DNA of 64,000 nt from Streptomyces humi (GCF_001005085.2 NZ_LBMU02000073.1:1-64000); one strand, 5' to 3'. Counted from the first letter of the stretch, positions 33,314-42,884 are shown. Notes: generated by a model not told the origin, from the letters alone. Translations and numbers: made by a program.

Positions 33314-34792
33314 TCAGTCCACGGGCCAGGTGTGCGCGGCCGCGTTCAGATGCATGTAGTCCATGTACGCGGCGGTCATCCGGCGCAGGGCCTCCCGGCG
33401 GTCGTGGACGCCGGTCCGTTCCAGGTGGTGGACCGTCTCCGCCTGCCACAGGGCGCCGTTGCGGCCGTCGACACAGCGCCGCTCGATGATGCCGAGCATC
33501 GGCTCGCGCCAGGAGGCGTCCAGTCCCGCCAGCTCCAGGCCCCGGTGCGCCAGGGGCAGCAGTCGTCTCAACACCAGTTCGGTGACCGGCACTTCGCCCG
33601 TCCCGGGCCAGTAAAGGCGGGCGTCGATGCCGTCGCGGGCGGCCGCGTGCAGGTTCTCCTCGGCGACCGCGAAGGACATCCGGGACCAGACCGGACGGTC
33701 CTCGTCCACGAGGGCACGGGTCAGGCCGTAGTACAGGGCGGCGTTGGCGATGGTGTCGGCGACGGTCGGGCCGGCGGGCAGCACGCGGTTCTCGATGCGC
33801 AGGTGGGGACCGCTGTCGGTGACGGCGTAGACCGGGCGGTTCCAGCGGTAGATCGTGCCGTTGTGCAGGGTGAGTTCGCCCAGCTGCGGCACCCCGCCGG
33901 CGGCGAGGGTCCGCTGCGGGTCCTCGTCGTCGCACAGCGGCAGCAGCGCCGGGAAGTAGCGGACGTTCTCCTCGAACAGGTCGAAGACACTGGTGATCCA
34001 CCGTTCGCCGAACCACACCCGCGGCCGTACCCCCTGGGCCTTGATCTCCTCGGGGCGGGTGTCCGTGGCCTGTTCGAACAGGGGGACGCGGGTCTCACGC
34101 CACAGTTCCCTGCCGAAGAGGAAGGGCGAGTTGGCGGCCAGGGCGATCTGCACGCCCGCGACGGCCTGGGCCGCGTTCCAGTAGTCCGCGAACTCCTTCG
34201 GGGCGACCTGGAGGTGGAACTGCGTGCTGGTGCAGGCGGCCTCGGGGGTGATCGCCTCGGCGTACATGGAGAGCCGGTCCACGCCCTCGAGCCGGATCCG
34301 CAGGTCCTCGCCGCGGGCCGCGAAGATCTGCTCGTTGAGCAGTCGGTAGCGGGGATCACCGGACAGGGACGCCTCACCCACGTCCGACTCCCCCAGCGTC
34401 GGCAGGATCCCGATCATGATGAGGTGGGCGCCCACGGTCGCGGCGCGGTCCTCGGCGTGGTTGAGCGCGTCCCGGATGGTCTGCTCCCAGGCACCGGGGC
34501 CGCCGGACGTCAGCTGCCGGGGCGGGATGTCGATCTCCAGGTTGAAGCGGCCCAGCTCGCTCGACCAGGCGGGGTCGGCGATCGCCTGGAGCACCTCGGT
34601 GTTGCGCATCGCCGGGAGCCCGTCGTCGTCCACCAGGTTGAGCTCGATCTCCATGCCGACCTGGGGGCGCTCGCTCTCGAACCCCGATCCGCGCAGCATC
34701 TGCGCCAGTACGTCGAGACAGCCGTGCATCTTCTCGCGGTACCGGCGCCGGTCCTCGCGGGTGAACACCCGGGCCGGAACATCACGTCCCAT
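33314..34792 (-). CDS. Glutamate-cysteine ligase family (GCS2-like) enzyme
   Basis: A 492-residue ATP-dependent carboxylate-amine ligase of the GCS2 type. Typical stretches are VGMEIELNLVDDDG (metal/ATP acidic residues), FNLEIDIPP, STQFHLQV and ALAANSPFLFGRELW. GGGAGG lies 6 nt before the ATG. Known members make gamma-glutamyl-cysteine or other gamma-glutamyl amides. The next gene on the strand is a class V PLP enzyme, so a joint thiol or gamma-glutamyl pathway is possible, but no other step is encoded nearby. Confidence 0.8.
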   Translation of the reverse strand: MGRDVPARVFTREDRRRYREKMHGCLDVLAQMLRGSGFESERPQVGMEIELNLVDDDGLPAMRNTEVLQAIADPAWSSELGRFNLEIDIPPRQLTSGGPGAWEQTIRDALNHAEDRAATVGAHLIMIGILPTLGESDVGEASLSGDPRYRLLNEQIFAARGEDLRIRLEGVDRLSMYAEAITPEAACTSTQFHLQVAPKEFADYWNAAQAVAGVQIALAANSPFLFGRELWRETRVPLFEQATDTRPEEIKAQGVRPRVWFGERWITSVFDLFEENVRYFPALLPLCDDEDPQRTLAAGGVPQLGELTLHNGTIYRWNRPVYAVTDSGPHLRIENRVLPAGPTVADTIANAALYYGLTRALVDEDRPVWSRMSFAVAEENLHAAARDGIDARLYWPGTGEVPVTELVLRRLLPLAHRGLELAGLDASWREPMLGIIERRCVDGRNGALWQAETVHHLERTGVHDRREALRRMTAAYMDYMHLNAAAHTWPVD

Positions 34793-34955
34793 CGGCCCCT
34801 CCCGAGTTCCCTCGGCGGACGTTTCTCGTCCCAGCGTCGCACCTCACCGCGGTCCCGGACACTCGTCGGCTGCTCCGCTCACCCGGCGCGCCCGCGGGGC
34901 GGGCGCAGAGTGACCGGAGCGGTCGGTGACGAAGGCGGACCCGGCGGGTCCGCCG

Positions 34956-36443
34956 CTACGGCCCCTCGGCCGCCACGCCCAGTTCGGTCGCCGCGCGCAC
35001 GGCGAACCAGACCTCGGTGAAGGCGGCGGTCGTGGCCAGGTCCCGGCCGGTCACCTCGCTGAAGCGGCGCAGCCGGTAGGAGAGGGTGTTGGGGTGGACG
35101 TGGAGGGCCGCGGCGGCGTCCTCGGTCCGGCGGTCGCGCTCCATCCAGGTGCGGACGGACACCAGCAGCTGTGATCCGTGGGCCTCGTCGTAGCGCAGGG
35201 CCTCGCCGAGGACCTGCTCGACCAGCGCGGCCAGCAGCCGCCGGTCCTCGGGCAGCCAGCGTCCGGTGGCGTCCTCGCCGTAGTGGACGAGCGGCTTGCC
35301 CGCCTCCGCGGCGCGTCCGGCCGCCCACTCCGCCTCCTGGCGGGCCACCCGCAGCGGCTCGCCGACGGTGAAGGGGCGGCTCACCCCGCACACCGCGCCG
35401 GGCAGGCCGGCCAGGGCCTCGGTGAAGCCGGGTTCGGCCAGGACCAGCCGGTCGTCGCCGCGGCGCAGGGTCAGGTGGGGGTGGTCGGAGAGCGCCACAC
35501 CGAGCTGCTCGTCCGGGGCGCTGCGGACCACCGCGAGGACGACCGGCCGCCGCGCGTCCAGGCCGTGGTGGGCCAGCCGGCGCTGGGCGCCGGCCGGGTC
35601 GAGGGTGTCCTGGAGCATCTCGGCGAGGGTCTCCGCGCCCTCCCGGCGGAGCACCTCCCGCTCCTGGCGGACCATCGCGAGCCGCAGGGCCGCGACGGTG
35701 GCGAGGTGCTGGACGACGGCCAGACCGGCGGGGCGGGCACCGGCCTGTTCCAGGGCGACCAGGTAGCCGGCGGCGCCGCCCGGGCCGAGGACCGGGAGCA
35801 CGAAGCCGCCGGGCACGGTCGGCGGGGCGTCCGGGTCCTCGGGCAGCACCGAGAGGTCCGCGGGCGCCGCGACACCGGGCAGCAGGGGCCGGCCCTGGGT
35901 GGTGCACAGGAAGATCCGGTAGCCGCTGAGCTGTTCCAGGCGGTCGAAGAGCGCGGGGATGTCCAGGTTCTCCTCGGCCATCCAGCGCAGCGCGCCGAAC
36001 ACCTGGAGCTGGGCGCCCAGCCGCTCGGCGGACTTCTCGCTGACGGCGGCGGCGACCTCCTGCGCGATGGTGACGAAGGGCACCGTGAGCGGGACCTCGA
36101 GGACCGGGAAGCCGCGCTCCTCGGCCGCGGCGAGGAAGACCTGCCGCAGTGGCGGGGTGCGCAGCTGGGTGCTGAGCACCAGCGCCGCGACGCCGGCGTC
36201 GTCCAGCCGTTCCAGGTAGCGCCGCTGCGCCTCGCCGGCGCGGGGCACGGCGAGGCCCACGGTCATGATGACCTCCGAGCCCTGGAGCCAGGGGGTGGGG
36301 TCCTCCAGTTCGCTGACGTGCGCCCAGGAGACCGTTCGGCCCAGGCCGCCGCCGCCCGCGAGCAGCCGCATCTGGAGCGCCGGGAAGGACAGCAGGTCGC
36401 CGACGGTCAGGACGGAACGCGATGTGGCTTTGTGGTCGGGCAC
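34956..36443 (-). CDS. PucR-family transcriptional regulator
   Basis: A 495-residue regulator with an N-terminal PucR domain (LTVGDLLSFPALQMRLL), a middle region and a C-terminal HTH_30 (ALHVHPNTLSYRLRRF). The GTG chosen has no Shine-Dalgarno, but a -10-like TACAGT lies 7 nt upstream, so the mRNA is probably leaderless. It is divergent from the agmatinase-permease-cyclase operon. Known PucR proteins activate purine, amino acid or polyamine breakdown genes in response to substrate; here the divergent operon is the obvious target. Confidence 0.85.
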   Translation of the reverse strand: MPDHKATSRSVLTVGDLLSFPALQMRLLAGGGGLGRTVSWAHVSELEDPTPWLQGSEVIMTVGLAVPRAGEAQRRYLERLDDAGVAALVLSTQLRTPPLRQVFLAAAEERGFPVLEVPLTVPFVTIAQEVAAAVSEKSAERLGAQLQVFGALRWMAEENLDIPALFDRLEQLSGYRIFLCTTQGRPLLPGVAAPADLSVLPEDPDAPPTVPGGFVLPVLGPGGAAGYLVALEQAGARPAGLAVVQHLATVAALRLAMVRQEREVLRREGAETLAEMLQDTLDPAGAQRRLAHHGLDARRPVVLAVVRSAPDEQLGVALSDHPHLTLRRGDDRLVLAEPGFTEALAGLPGAVCGVSRPFTVGEPLRVARQEAEWAAGRAAEAGKPLVHYGEDATGRWLPEDRRLLAALVEQVLGEALRYDEAHGSQLLVSVRTWMERDRRTEDAAAALHVHPNTLSYRLRRFSEVTGRDLATTAAFTEVWFAVRAATELGVAAEGP

Positions 36444-36445
36444 AA

Positions 36446-36480
36446 GACAACTGTAGTTCTTGGTGCCGTCAACAATTGAC
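36446..36480. promoter_or_regulatory. Inverted repeats between PucR and the agmatinase operon
   Basis: AACTGTAGTT (36449-36458) and GTCAACAATTGAC (36468-36480) are two short palindromes at the PucR start, in an unusually AT-rich patch. They overlap the presumed PucR promoter and are good candidates for autoregulation. The remaining ~125 bp to the agmatinase start shows no further symmetry. Confidence 0.45.
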
Positions 36481-36604
36481 CCTGGCCTTCGGCCGTCCGC
36501 ACACTGAGGCATCCCCCGCTAGCGGAACCACTCACTCCGCCTCGGGGTCCGCCCACCCGGCGGGTACGCCCCCGTACGACCCCCACACGACAGGAAGGTG
36601 CCCG

Positions 36605-37573
36605 ATGACGACCCAGCCCCGTGGACCCGTGGACTCCTCGCGCGTCCCCCGCTACGCGGGACCGGCGACCTTCGCCCGGCTGCCGCGGCTGGACGAGGTG
36701 CCCCGCGCGGACATCGCCGTCGTCGGCGTCCCCTTCGACACCGGCGTCTCCTACCGGCCCGGCGCCCGGTTCGCCCCGGCCGCGGTGCGCGAGGCGTCCC
36801 GGCTGCTGCGCCCGTACCACCCGGGCCTCGACGTGTCGCCGTTCGCGGCCGCGCAGGTCGCCGACGCCGGAGACATCCCGGTGAACCCCTTCGACATCAA
36901 CGAGGCGATCGGCACCGTCGAGGAGGAGGCGTCCCGCCTCCAGTCCGACGGCACGAAGCTGGTCACCATCGGCGGCGACCACACCATCGCGCTGCCGCTG
37001 CTGCGCGCGGTCGCCAAGCGGCACGGCCCGGTCGCCGTGCTCCACTTCGACGCCCACCTCGACACCTGGGACACCTACTTCGGCGCCGAGTACACCCACG
37101 GCACCCCGTTCCGGCGCGCCGTCGAGGAGGGCATCGTCGACACCGAGGCGCTCAGCCACGTCGGCACCCGCGGCCCGCTGTACGGCAAGCGTGACCTGGA
37201 GGAGGACCGCCGCCTCGGGTTCGGCATCGTCACCTCCTCCGACGTGCTGCGCCGTGGCGTCGACGAGACGGTGGACGCGCTGCGGCAGCGCATCGGCGAC
37301 CGGCCGCTGTACGTGTCCGTCGACATCGACGTCCTCGACCCCGCACACGCCCCCGGCACCGGAACCCCGGAAGCCGGCGGCATGACCTCGCGTGAGCTGC
37401 TGGAGATCCTGCGCGGCCTCGCCGGGCTCAACCTCGTCGGCGGCGATGTCGTCGAGGTCGCCCCCGCCTACGACCACGCCGACATCACCTCCGTCGCCGC
37501 GTCGCACGTCGCCTACGACCTGATCAGCCTGTTCACCCTGGACTCCGCCGGCCCTCGCGAGGAGCAGACATGA
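36605..37573 (+). CDS. speB: Agmatinase/guanidinobutyrase family ureohydrolase
   Basis: A 322-residue manganese enzyme that releases urea from a guanidino compound. All metal motifs are present: GGDHTIALP, HFDAHLDTW and SVDIDVLDPAHAPGTGTPE. The ATG has GGAAGG 8 nt upstream. The stop overlaps the permease start (ATGA). Known family members use agmatine, guanidinobutyrate, guanidinopropionate or guanidine. The permease next to it is of the nucleobase type, so the real substrate may be a less usual guanidino or ureido compound. Confidence 0.85.
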   Translation: MTTQPRGPVDSSRVPRYAGPATFARLPRLDEVPRADIAVVGVPFDTGVSYRPGARFAPAAVREASRLLRPYHPGLDVSPFAAAQVADAGDIPVNPFDINEAIGTVEEEASRLQSDGTKLVTIGGDHTIALPLLRAVAKRHGPVAVLHFDAHLDTWDTYFGAEYTHGTPFRRAVEEGIVDTEALSHVGTRGPLYGKRDLEEDRRLGFGIVTSSDVLRRGVDETVDALRQRIGDRPLYVSVDIDVLDPAHAPGTGTPEAGGMTSRELLEILRGLAGLNLVGGDVVEVAPAYDHADITSVAASHVAYDLISLFTLDSAGPREEQT

Positions 37574-39138
37574 CCACCAGCCCCCAAGCGGAGCAGCACG
37601 ACGCCCCGTCGCTGACCGAGATCGAGACGTACGGGGTGGAGCGCATCCCGGACGCCGATCGCACCGCCCGGCCGCTCGACCTGTTCCGGGTCGCCTTCGG
37701 CGGCGCGAACACCTTCGCCACCTGCGTCCTCGGCGCCTTCCCGATCCTGTTCGGGCTGTCCTTCTGGCAGGGCCTGGCGGCCACCGGCCTCGGGCTCGCC
37801 GTCGGCGCGCTGATCCTCGCGCCGCTGGCCCTGTTCGGTCCGCTCAACGGCACCAGCAACTCGGTGTCCTCCTCCGCCCACCTGGGCGTGCACGGCCGGG
37901 TCGTCGGCTCCTTCCTCTCCCTGCTGACGGCGATCGCCTTCTTCTCCATCTCAGTGTGGTCCTCCGGCGACGCCCTGGTCGGCGGCGCCCACCGGATGTT
38001 CCACCTGCCCACGAACGACGGTGTGTACGCGCTCGCGTACGGGCTGTTCGCGGCGCTGGTGCTGACGGTGTGCATCTACGGCTTCCGGTTCATGCTCTTC
38101 GTGAACAAGATCGCGGTGGCCGCGGCCTCCCTGCTGTTCGTGCTCGGCGCGTTCGCGTTCGGCGGCGACTTCGACGCCGGCTACCAGGGCAGCTTCCATT
38201 CGCTGAGCACGCCCGGCTTCTGGCCGGCGTTCATCGGCTCCGCGCTGATCGTGCTCTCCAACCCGGTCTCCTTCGGAGCGTTCCTCGGTGACTGGGCCCG
38301 CTACATCCCCGCCGACACCCCGCGCCGCCGGGTGATGGGCGCGGCCTTCCTCTCCCAGATCGCGACGGTCCTGCCGTTCTTCTTCGGCCTGGCGACGGCC
38401 TCGATCATCGCCGCGAAGGCGGGCAAGTTCCTCGACCCGAGCGCCCCGGACTACGTCGGCGGGCTGCTGGCCATCTCGCCGTCCTGGTACTTCCTGCCCG
38501 TGTGCCTGCTCGCGCTGATCGGCGGCATGTCCACCGGCACCACCTCGCTGTACGGCACCGGTCTCGACTTCGCGAGCGTCTTCACCCGGTTCAGCCGGGT
38601 GCAGGCCACGGTGTTCATCGGCGTCCTGTCGATCTCCTTCATCTTCGTCGGCCGGTTCGCCGCGAACCTGACCCAGTCCATCTCCACCTTCGCGACGCTG
38701 ATCATCGTCTGCACCGCGCCGTGGATGGTCATCATGACGCTGGGCTTCCTCACCCGCCGCGGCTGGTACGACCCCGACTCGCTCCAGGTCTTCAACCGCC
38801 GGCAGCGGGGCGGACGGTACTGGTTCACGCACGGCTGGAACTGGCGCGGCATGGCCGCCTGGCTGGCCTCCGCCCTGCTCGCGGTCCAGTTCGTGAACCT
38901 CCCCGGCCAGTTCGTGGGTGCCCTGGGCGACCTCGCGGGCGGCGTGGACATCTCCCTGCCGGTCGGACTGGGCCTGGCCGCGGTCAGCTACCTGGCGCTG
39001 CTGTGGCTGTTCCCCGAGCCCCGCGCCGTCTTCGGCCCCGAGGGCCCGCGGCTGGTGCGGGCCGTCGACACCCCGGTGCCGCCGATCACCGCCGCCGACG
39101 GCGCGCCCGTGGGCGCTCCCGAGCCGGCCGAGGTGTGA
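37570..39138 (+). CDS. NCS1-family nucleobase/cytosine-type permease
   Basis: A 522-residue transporter with about 12 membrane segments, of the nucleobase:cation symporter-1 (CodB/purine-cytosine permease) family. The N-terminal YGVERIPDADRT and the helix 1 region FGGANTFATCVLGAFP are family hallmarks. It overlaps the ureohydrolase gene and is followed by the cyclase 5 bp later, so import and hydrolysis are co-expressed. Likely ligands are nucleobases, hydantoins, allantoin or guanidino compounds. Confidence 0.85.
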   Translation: MTTSPQAEQHDAPSLTEIETYGVERIPDADRTARPLDLFRVAFGGANTFATCVLGAFPILFGLSFWQGLAATGLGLAVGALILAPLALFGPLNGTSNSVSSSAHLGVHGRVVGSFLSLLTAIAFFSISVWSSGDALVGGAHRMFHLPTNDGVYALAYGLFAALVLTVCIYGFRFMLFVNKIAVAAASLLFVLGAFAFGGDFDAGYQGSFHSLSTPGFWPAFIGSALIVLSNPVSFGAFLGDWARYIPADTPRRRVMGAAFLSQIATVLPFFFGLATASIIAAKAGKFLDPSAPDYVGGLLAISPSWYFLPVCLLALIGGMSTGTTSLYGTGLDFASVFTRFSRVQATVFIGVLSISFIFVGRFAANLTQSISTFATLIIVCTAPWMVIMTLGFLTRRGWYDPDSLQVFNRRQRGGRYWFTHGWNWRGMAAWLASALLAVQFVNLPGQFVGALGDLAGGVDISLPVGLGLAAVSYLALLWLFPEPRAVFGPEGPRLVRAVDTPVPPITAADGAPVGAPEPAEV

Positions 39139-39143
39139 CCGGG

Positions 39144-39797
39144 ATGCGGCTGATCGACCTGTCGGTGCCACTGCGCACCGGCATGCCGGTCTACCCCGGC
39201 GACCCTCAGGTGGACATCCGGCCCGCGCTGACCGCGGCCCGGGACGGCGTCAACGTCCTCCAGGTGCACATGGGCTCGCAGTCCGGCACGCACGTGGACG
39301 CCCCCTCCCACATCGAGGACGGCCTGTCCGCGCTGGACCAGCTGCCGCTGGACCGTTTCGACGGCCCCGCCCACGTCGTCGACGCCCGGGGTCTGCCGCC
39401 CCGGGCGGCCATCGGGGCGGACCTGCTGGCCGCCGTGCCCGAGGGCCGGATCGTGCTGGTCGCCACCGGCTGGTCCGCCCACTGGGGCACCGACGCCTAC
39501 CACGACCACCCGTACCTGACCCCGGAGGCGGCCGGGCTGCTCGTCGCCCGTGGTGTGCGCACCGTCGGGATCGACGCGCTCAGCGTCGACCCCACGCCCG
39601 GCGAGACCCTTCCCGCCCACCGGGTGCTGTGCGGCGCGGACGCCGTCATCGCCGAGAACCTCACCAACCTCGCCGAGGTCCTCGGCGCCCAGCTGGCCGG
39701 CCACGCCGTCCACGTCAGCCTCTTCCCCCTCCACCTGCCCGGCGCGGACGGCGCACCCGTCCGCGCCGTGGCCCGGATCCCGGAGCCCCAGCCATGA
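39144..39797 (+). CDS. Cyclase-family metal hydrolase (kynurenine formamidase-like)
   Basis: A 217-residue hydrolase with the cyclase signature in the form SGTHVDAPSH, whose His and Asp bind metal, plus DLSVPLRTGMPVYPGD at the start. GAGG lies 10 nt before the ATG; a GTG three codons earlier lacks spacing. Known relatives hydrolyse formyl-kynurenine, isatin or other amides. In this operon it could open or deformylate the product of the ureohydrolase step. Its stop overlaps the next start (ATGA). Confidence 0.8.
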   Translation: MRLIDLSVPLRTGMPVYPGDPQVDIRPALTAARDGVNVLQVHMGSQSGTHVDAPSHIEDGLSALDQLPLDRFDGPAHVVDARGLPPRAAIGADLLAAVPEGRIVLVATGWSAHWGTDAYHDHPYLTPEAAGLLVARGVRTVGIDALSVDPTPGETLPAHRVLCGADAVIAENLTNLAEVLGAQLAGHAVHVSLFPLHLPGADGAPVRAVARIPEPQP

Positions 39798-40201
39798 ACA
39801 ACGACCACGAGACCGCCCTCGCCGCGGCCGACGCGCTGATCGCCGCCTTCGCCGAAGGTCGTACCGACGACTACTTCGCCGCCTTCGCGGCCGAGGCGAG
39901 CTTCGTCTTCCACACCACCGACCGGCGTCTGGACTCCACCGAGGAGTACCGCGGCCTGTGGCACAGGTGGAGCGAGGAGGACGGCTTCCGCGTCCTCGCC
40001 TGCGAGTCGAAGGACCGGCGGCTCCAGTTGCTCGGCGACACGGCCGTGTTCACCCACTCGGTGACCACCCGGGTCGCCACCCGGGCCGGGGAGGAGACGC
40101 TGCACGAGCGCGAGACCATCGTCCTCCACCGCACGGGCGACGGCACCTGGCTCGCCGTCCACGAGCACCTGTCCCCCGACCCGGCGGCCACGGCCGCCTG
40201 A
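39794..40201 (+). CDS. NTF2/SnoaL-like small protein
   Basis: A 135-residue protein of the NTF2-like (DUF4440) fold: an N-terminal helix pair (ALAAADALIAAFAEGRTDDYFAAFA) followed by a curved sheet (FVFHTTDRRLDS, VFTHSVTTRV, ETIVLHRTGDGTWLAVHEH). It ends the PucR-linked operon and overlaps the cyclase gene. Members can be enzymes or binding proteins, and the catalytic residues are not obvious, so its step in the pathway is unknown. Confidence 0.75.
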   Translation: MNNDHETALAAADALIAAFAEGRTDDYFAAFAAEASFVFHTTDRRLDSTEEYRGLWHRWSEEDGFRVLACESKDRRLQLLGDTAVFTHSVTTRVATRAGEETLHERETIVLHRTGDGTWLAVHEHLSPDPAATAA

Positions 40202-40246
40202 CCGGGCACCCGCCTGCCCCCCTCAGCTCGCTTCGGCGCGGGGCGG

Positions 40247-41485
40247 TCAGCGGATGGTGGGAGCGGAGGGGTCCGGGGTCGGGTCCAGGCCGGTCATCTG
40301 TTCCGCGAAGGCCTGCGCGGCCGTGGGAGAGGTGAAGAGGCGGTGCAGGCGGGCGCGGGCGAGGTTGCGCAGGAACGGGCCGCGGTGGGTGTCGTCGCCG
40401 GCGTCGTGGACCGTCCGGGTCAGCCAGTGGGAGAACTCCTGGTCGTTCCAGACGCGCCGCAGGCAGCGCCGCGAGTAACTGCGCAGCGCGGTGTCGTCCT
40501 GGTCGCGGACGTGGTCGCGGACGGCGCGGGCGAAGAGATCGGCGTCGTACAGGGCGAGGTTCATGCCCTTGCCCCCCATGGGGGACACGATGTGGGCGGC
40601 GTCCCCGACGAGGAACAGCCGGCCGTACTGCATGGGGTCGTGGACCAGGCTGCGCAGCCGGAAGGTCTCGCGGTCGGTGATCGGGCCGGCGGTCAGGGCG
40701 GGATCGGCGAGCCTGGTGCGCAGTGCCTCCCAGACGCGGTGGTCCGGCCAGGCCTCGGGCCGGTCGTCGGGCGGGCACTGGAGGTAGTAGCGGCTGCGCT
40801 GCGGCCCGCGGGGGAAGTGCGCGGCGAAACCCTGCGGGCTGACGGCGAGCAGGGGGTGGGCAGGGGGCGGTGCGTCGGCGAGGACGGTGAGCCAGCCGAC
40901 GCCGTGGTCGAAGCCGTGGGCGCTGAGGACACCCTCGGGGACGGCGGCGCGGGTGACACCGTGGTCACCGTCACAGCCGGCGACGAAGTCGCAGGTGATC
41001 GAGTGCGGGGTGCCGTCGGCGGAGCGGTAGCGGACGGTGGGGCGGTCTCCGGTCAGGCCGTGCAGGGAGACGTCGGCCACCTCGTAGCGGATGTCACCGC
41101 CGTCGGCGAGATGGGCGGCGGTGAGGTTGGCGACCAGGAGCTGCTGCGGGCAGAGCCGTGCCCCGGGCCCCTCGGAGCCGTCGTTGTCGTCCACGAGGTG
41201 GGTCTCGCCGTCCACCCGGAACTCCAGGATGCCGTCGTGCGGTGCGCCGCCCAGCACCAGGTCGGCCAGCCCCCAGGTCTCGAACATCCGCACGGCGCGG
41301 CTCTCCACGATGCCCGCCCGCTGCCGCTGCGCCACGTACTCGCGGCTGCCGCGCTCCAGCACGACGCAGTCCACCCCGCAGGTGCGCAGCAGGTTGGCGA
41401 CGGTCAGCCCGGCCGGGCCCGCGCCGATCACCACCACCGTCGTGGACCGCGACGCCCCGCCCGGCTCGTTCTCCCCCAGGACCAC
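40247..41485 (-). CDS. pobA: 4-hydroxybenzoate 3-monooxygenase-type flavoprotein
   Basis: A 412-residue FAD-dependent aromatic hydroxylase. It has VIGAGPAGLTVANLL for FAD binding, the DG motif (CDGDHGVTR) and the GD motif (GDAAHIVSPMGGKGMNLA). The segment VESRAVRMFETWGL and the overall length match PobA. The GTG start has GGAGG 7 nt upstream. It is divergent from an acyl-CoA-dehydrogenase-like monooxygenase, 90 bp apart. Protocatechuate would be the product if the substrate is 4-hydroxybenzoate; other phenolic acids remain possible. Confidence 0.82.
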   Translation of the reverse strand: MVLGENEPGGASRSTTVVVIGAGPAGLTVANLLRTCGVDCVVLERGSREYVAQRQRAGIVESRAVRMFETWGLADLVLGGAPHDGILEFRVDGETHLVDDNDGSEGPGARLCPQQLLVANLTAAHLADGGDIRYEVADVSLHGLTGDRPTVRYRSADGTPHSITCDFVAGCDGDHGVTRAAVPEGVLSAHGFDHGVGWLTVLADAPPPAHPLLAVSPQGFAAHFPRGPQRSRYYLQCPPDDRPEAWPDHRVWEALRTRLADPALTAGPITDRETFRLRSLVHDPMQYGRLFLVGDAAHIVSPMGGKGMNLALYDADLFARAVRDHVRDQDDTALRSYSRRCLRRVWNDQEFSHWLTRTVHDAGDDTHRGPFLRNLARARLHRLFTSPTAAQAFAEQMTGLDPTPDPSAPTIR

Positions 41486-41575
41486 TTGGCACCTCCCGGT
41501 TCAGCGTAGCCGAGTGCGCCCGAACTCCGGTGTCGTCACGCGGCGTTGACAGACCCGCGGATCGGCGCGACGGTG

Positions 41576-42805
41576 ATGTCCCGTCCGTGGGCCGAGTCCG
41601 GAGGTCGTCCGTTGGCCGGTACGTCAGCACCTGGTTCGGGCACCGGTGGCACCGGTCTGGTCGAGCGCGTCCGCGCGCTCCAGCCGCTGATCCGCTCGCA
41701 CGCCCTGCGCGCGGAACAGGAGCGGCGGGTGACGGGCGAGGTCGTCCAGGCACTCGCGGGTGCCGGGATCCACCGTATGAACGTCCCGCGTCGTCACGGG
41801 GGTTACCAGTCCTCGTTACGGACCCAGGTCGACGCGCTGAGCGCGGTCTCCGCCGCGTGCGGGTCGGCCGGGTTCATGGCGCTGATCCAGGCCGGGTGCG
41901 CCTTCATCGCGGCCCTGTTCCCCGACGAGGCCCAGGACGAGATCTTCACCGGTCCCGATGTCCGGGTGGGCGGCACCCTCGTACCGGGTTCGAGGGCGGT
42001 GGCGGTGGACGGCGGTTACGTGGTGAGCGGGAACTCCCCGTTCGCGACCGGCTGCCAGGACGCCGACTGGCATCTGCTGACCGCGCTGGCCGACACAGCG
42101 GACGGTCCGCCGGAGATGCTGTGGCTGGCGATCCCGATGGCGGAGCTCAAGGTGCTGGACGACTGGAACGTCACGGGTCTCGCCGGCAGCGGGAGCAACA
42201 CCGTCGTCGCCCAGGACGTGCACGTGCCCGCCCATCGCGTCCTGCCGTTGGGGCCGTTGCTGTCGGGCGCGTTCCCGTCGCTGCGCAACGGCGGCGACCC
42301 GTTCTACCGGATGCCGGTGCTGCTGCTGTTCTGTGCCTGGACGGCCGCGAACGCCCTCGGTCTGGCACGGGCGGCCCTGACGGAGTTCGGTGAGCGCATC
42401 CATCAGCGGGGCATCACGTACACCTGCTACGAACGCCAGCACGAGGCACCGGTGACGCATCTCCAGTTCGCCGAGGCCGAGATGAAGGTGTCGTCCGCGG
42501 AACTGCTCGCCGCGGACCTCATCGGGCTGATCGAGTCCAGGGCGGCCACGGGCGAGCCGTACACGACGCTGGAGCGGGCCCGGATCCGGGCGCAGTGCGG
42601 GTACCTGACCCGGTCGTGCAAGGAGGCCGCCGACCTGGTCGGGTCCGCCTCGGGCGCCTCCTCTTTGCACCGGGAGGCGCCCGTCCAGCGGATCGTGCGG
42701 GACCTGAACGCCCTGAGCCTGCACTCGTTCGTCAACCCCGCCGCCAATCTGGAGCTGTACGGCAGGGTGTTGTCAGGCCTCGACGCCGGGACGCCGTTCC
42801 TGTAG
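41576..42805 (+). CDS. Acyl-CoA-dehydrogenase-fold flavin monooxygenase (group D)
   Basis: A 409-residue protein of the acyl-CoA dehydrogenase fold, closest in look to flavin-dependent hydroxylases such as HsaA: helical N-domain (EVVQALAGAGIHRMNVPRRHGGY), FATGCQDADWHLLTAL, and C-terminal GSASGASSLHREAPVQRIVRDLNALS with the buried His. It would need a separate flavin reductase, not found nearby. The start is uncertain: TTG at 41546, GTG at 41573 and this ATG are all possible, and TTGACA at 41546 looks like a -35. Confidence 0.72.
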   Translation: MSRPWAESGGRPLAGTSAPGSGTGGTGLVERVRALQPLIRSHALRAEQERRVTGEVVQALAGAGIHRMNVPRRHGGYQSSLRTQVDALSAVSAACGSAGFMALIQAGCAFIAALFPDEAQDEIFTGPDVRVGGTLVPGSRAVAVDGGYVVSGNSPFATGCQDADWHLLTALADTADGPPEMLWLAIPMAELKVLDDWNVTGLAGSGSNTVVAQDVHVPAHRVLPLGPLLSGAFPSLRNGGDPFYRMPVLLLFCAWTAANALGLARAALTEFGERIHQRGITYTCYERQHEAPVTHLQFAEAEMKVSSAELLAADLIGLIESRAATGEPYTTLERARIRAQCGYLTRSCKEAADLVGSASGASSLHREAPVQRIVRDLNALSLHSFVNPAANLELYGRVLSGLDAGTPFL

Positions 42806-42816
42806 GACGGCGCCCC

Positions 42817-42876
42817 GGGCCGGGAGGCACCGGGCCGGGAGGCACCGGGCCGGGAGGCACCGGGCCGGAGGTCACC
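42817..42876. repeat. 15-bp tandem repeats between convergent genes
   Basis: Three perfect units GGGCCGGGAGGCACC and a fourth imperfect one fill most of the 79-bp gap between two convergent genes. They may hinder transcription read-through but form no clear hairpin. Confidence 0.9.
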
Positions 42877-42884
42877 GGGCGGGC

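Noticed and set aside
31993..34792. Ergothioneine pathway (EgtA/EgtE-like pair)
   Set aside because: A GCS2 enzyme next to a class V PLP enzyme is suggestive, but EgtB, EgtC and EgtD are absent, so only the families are reported.
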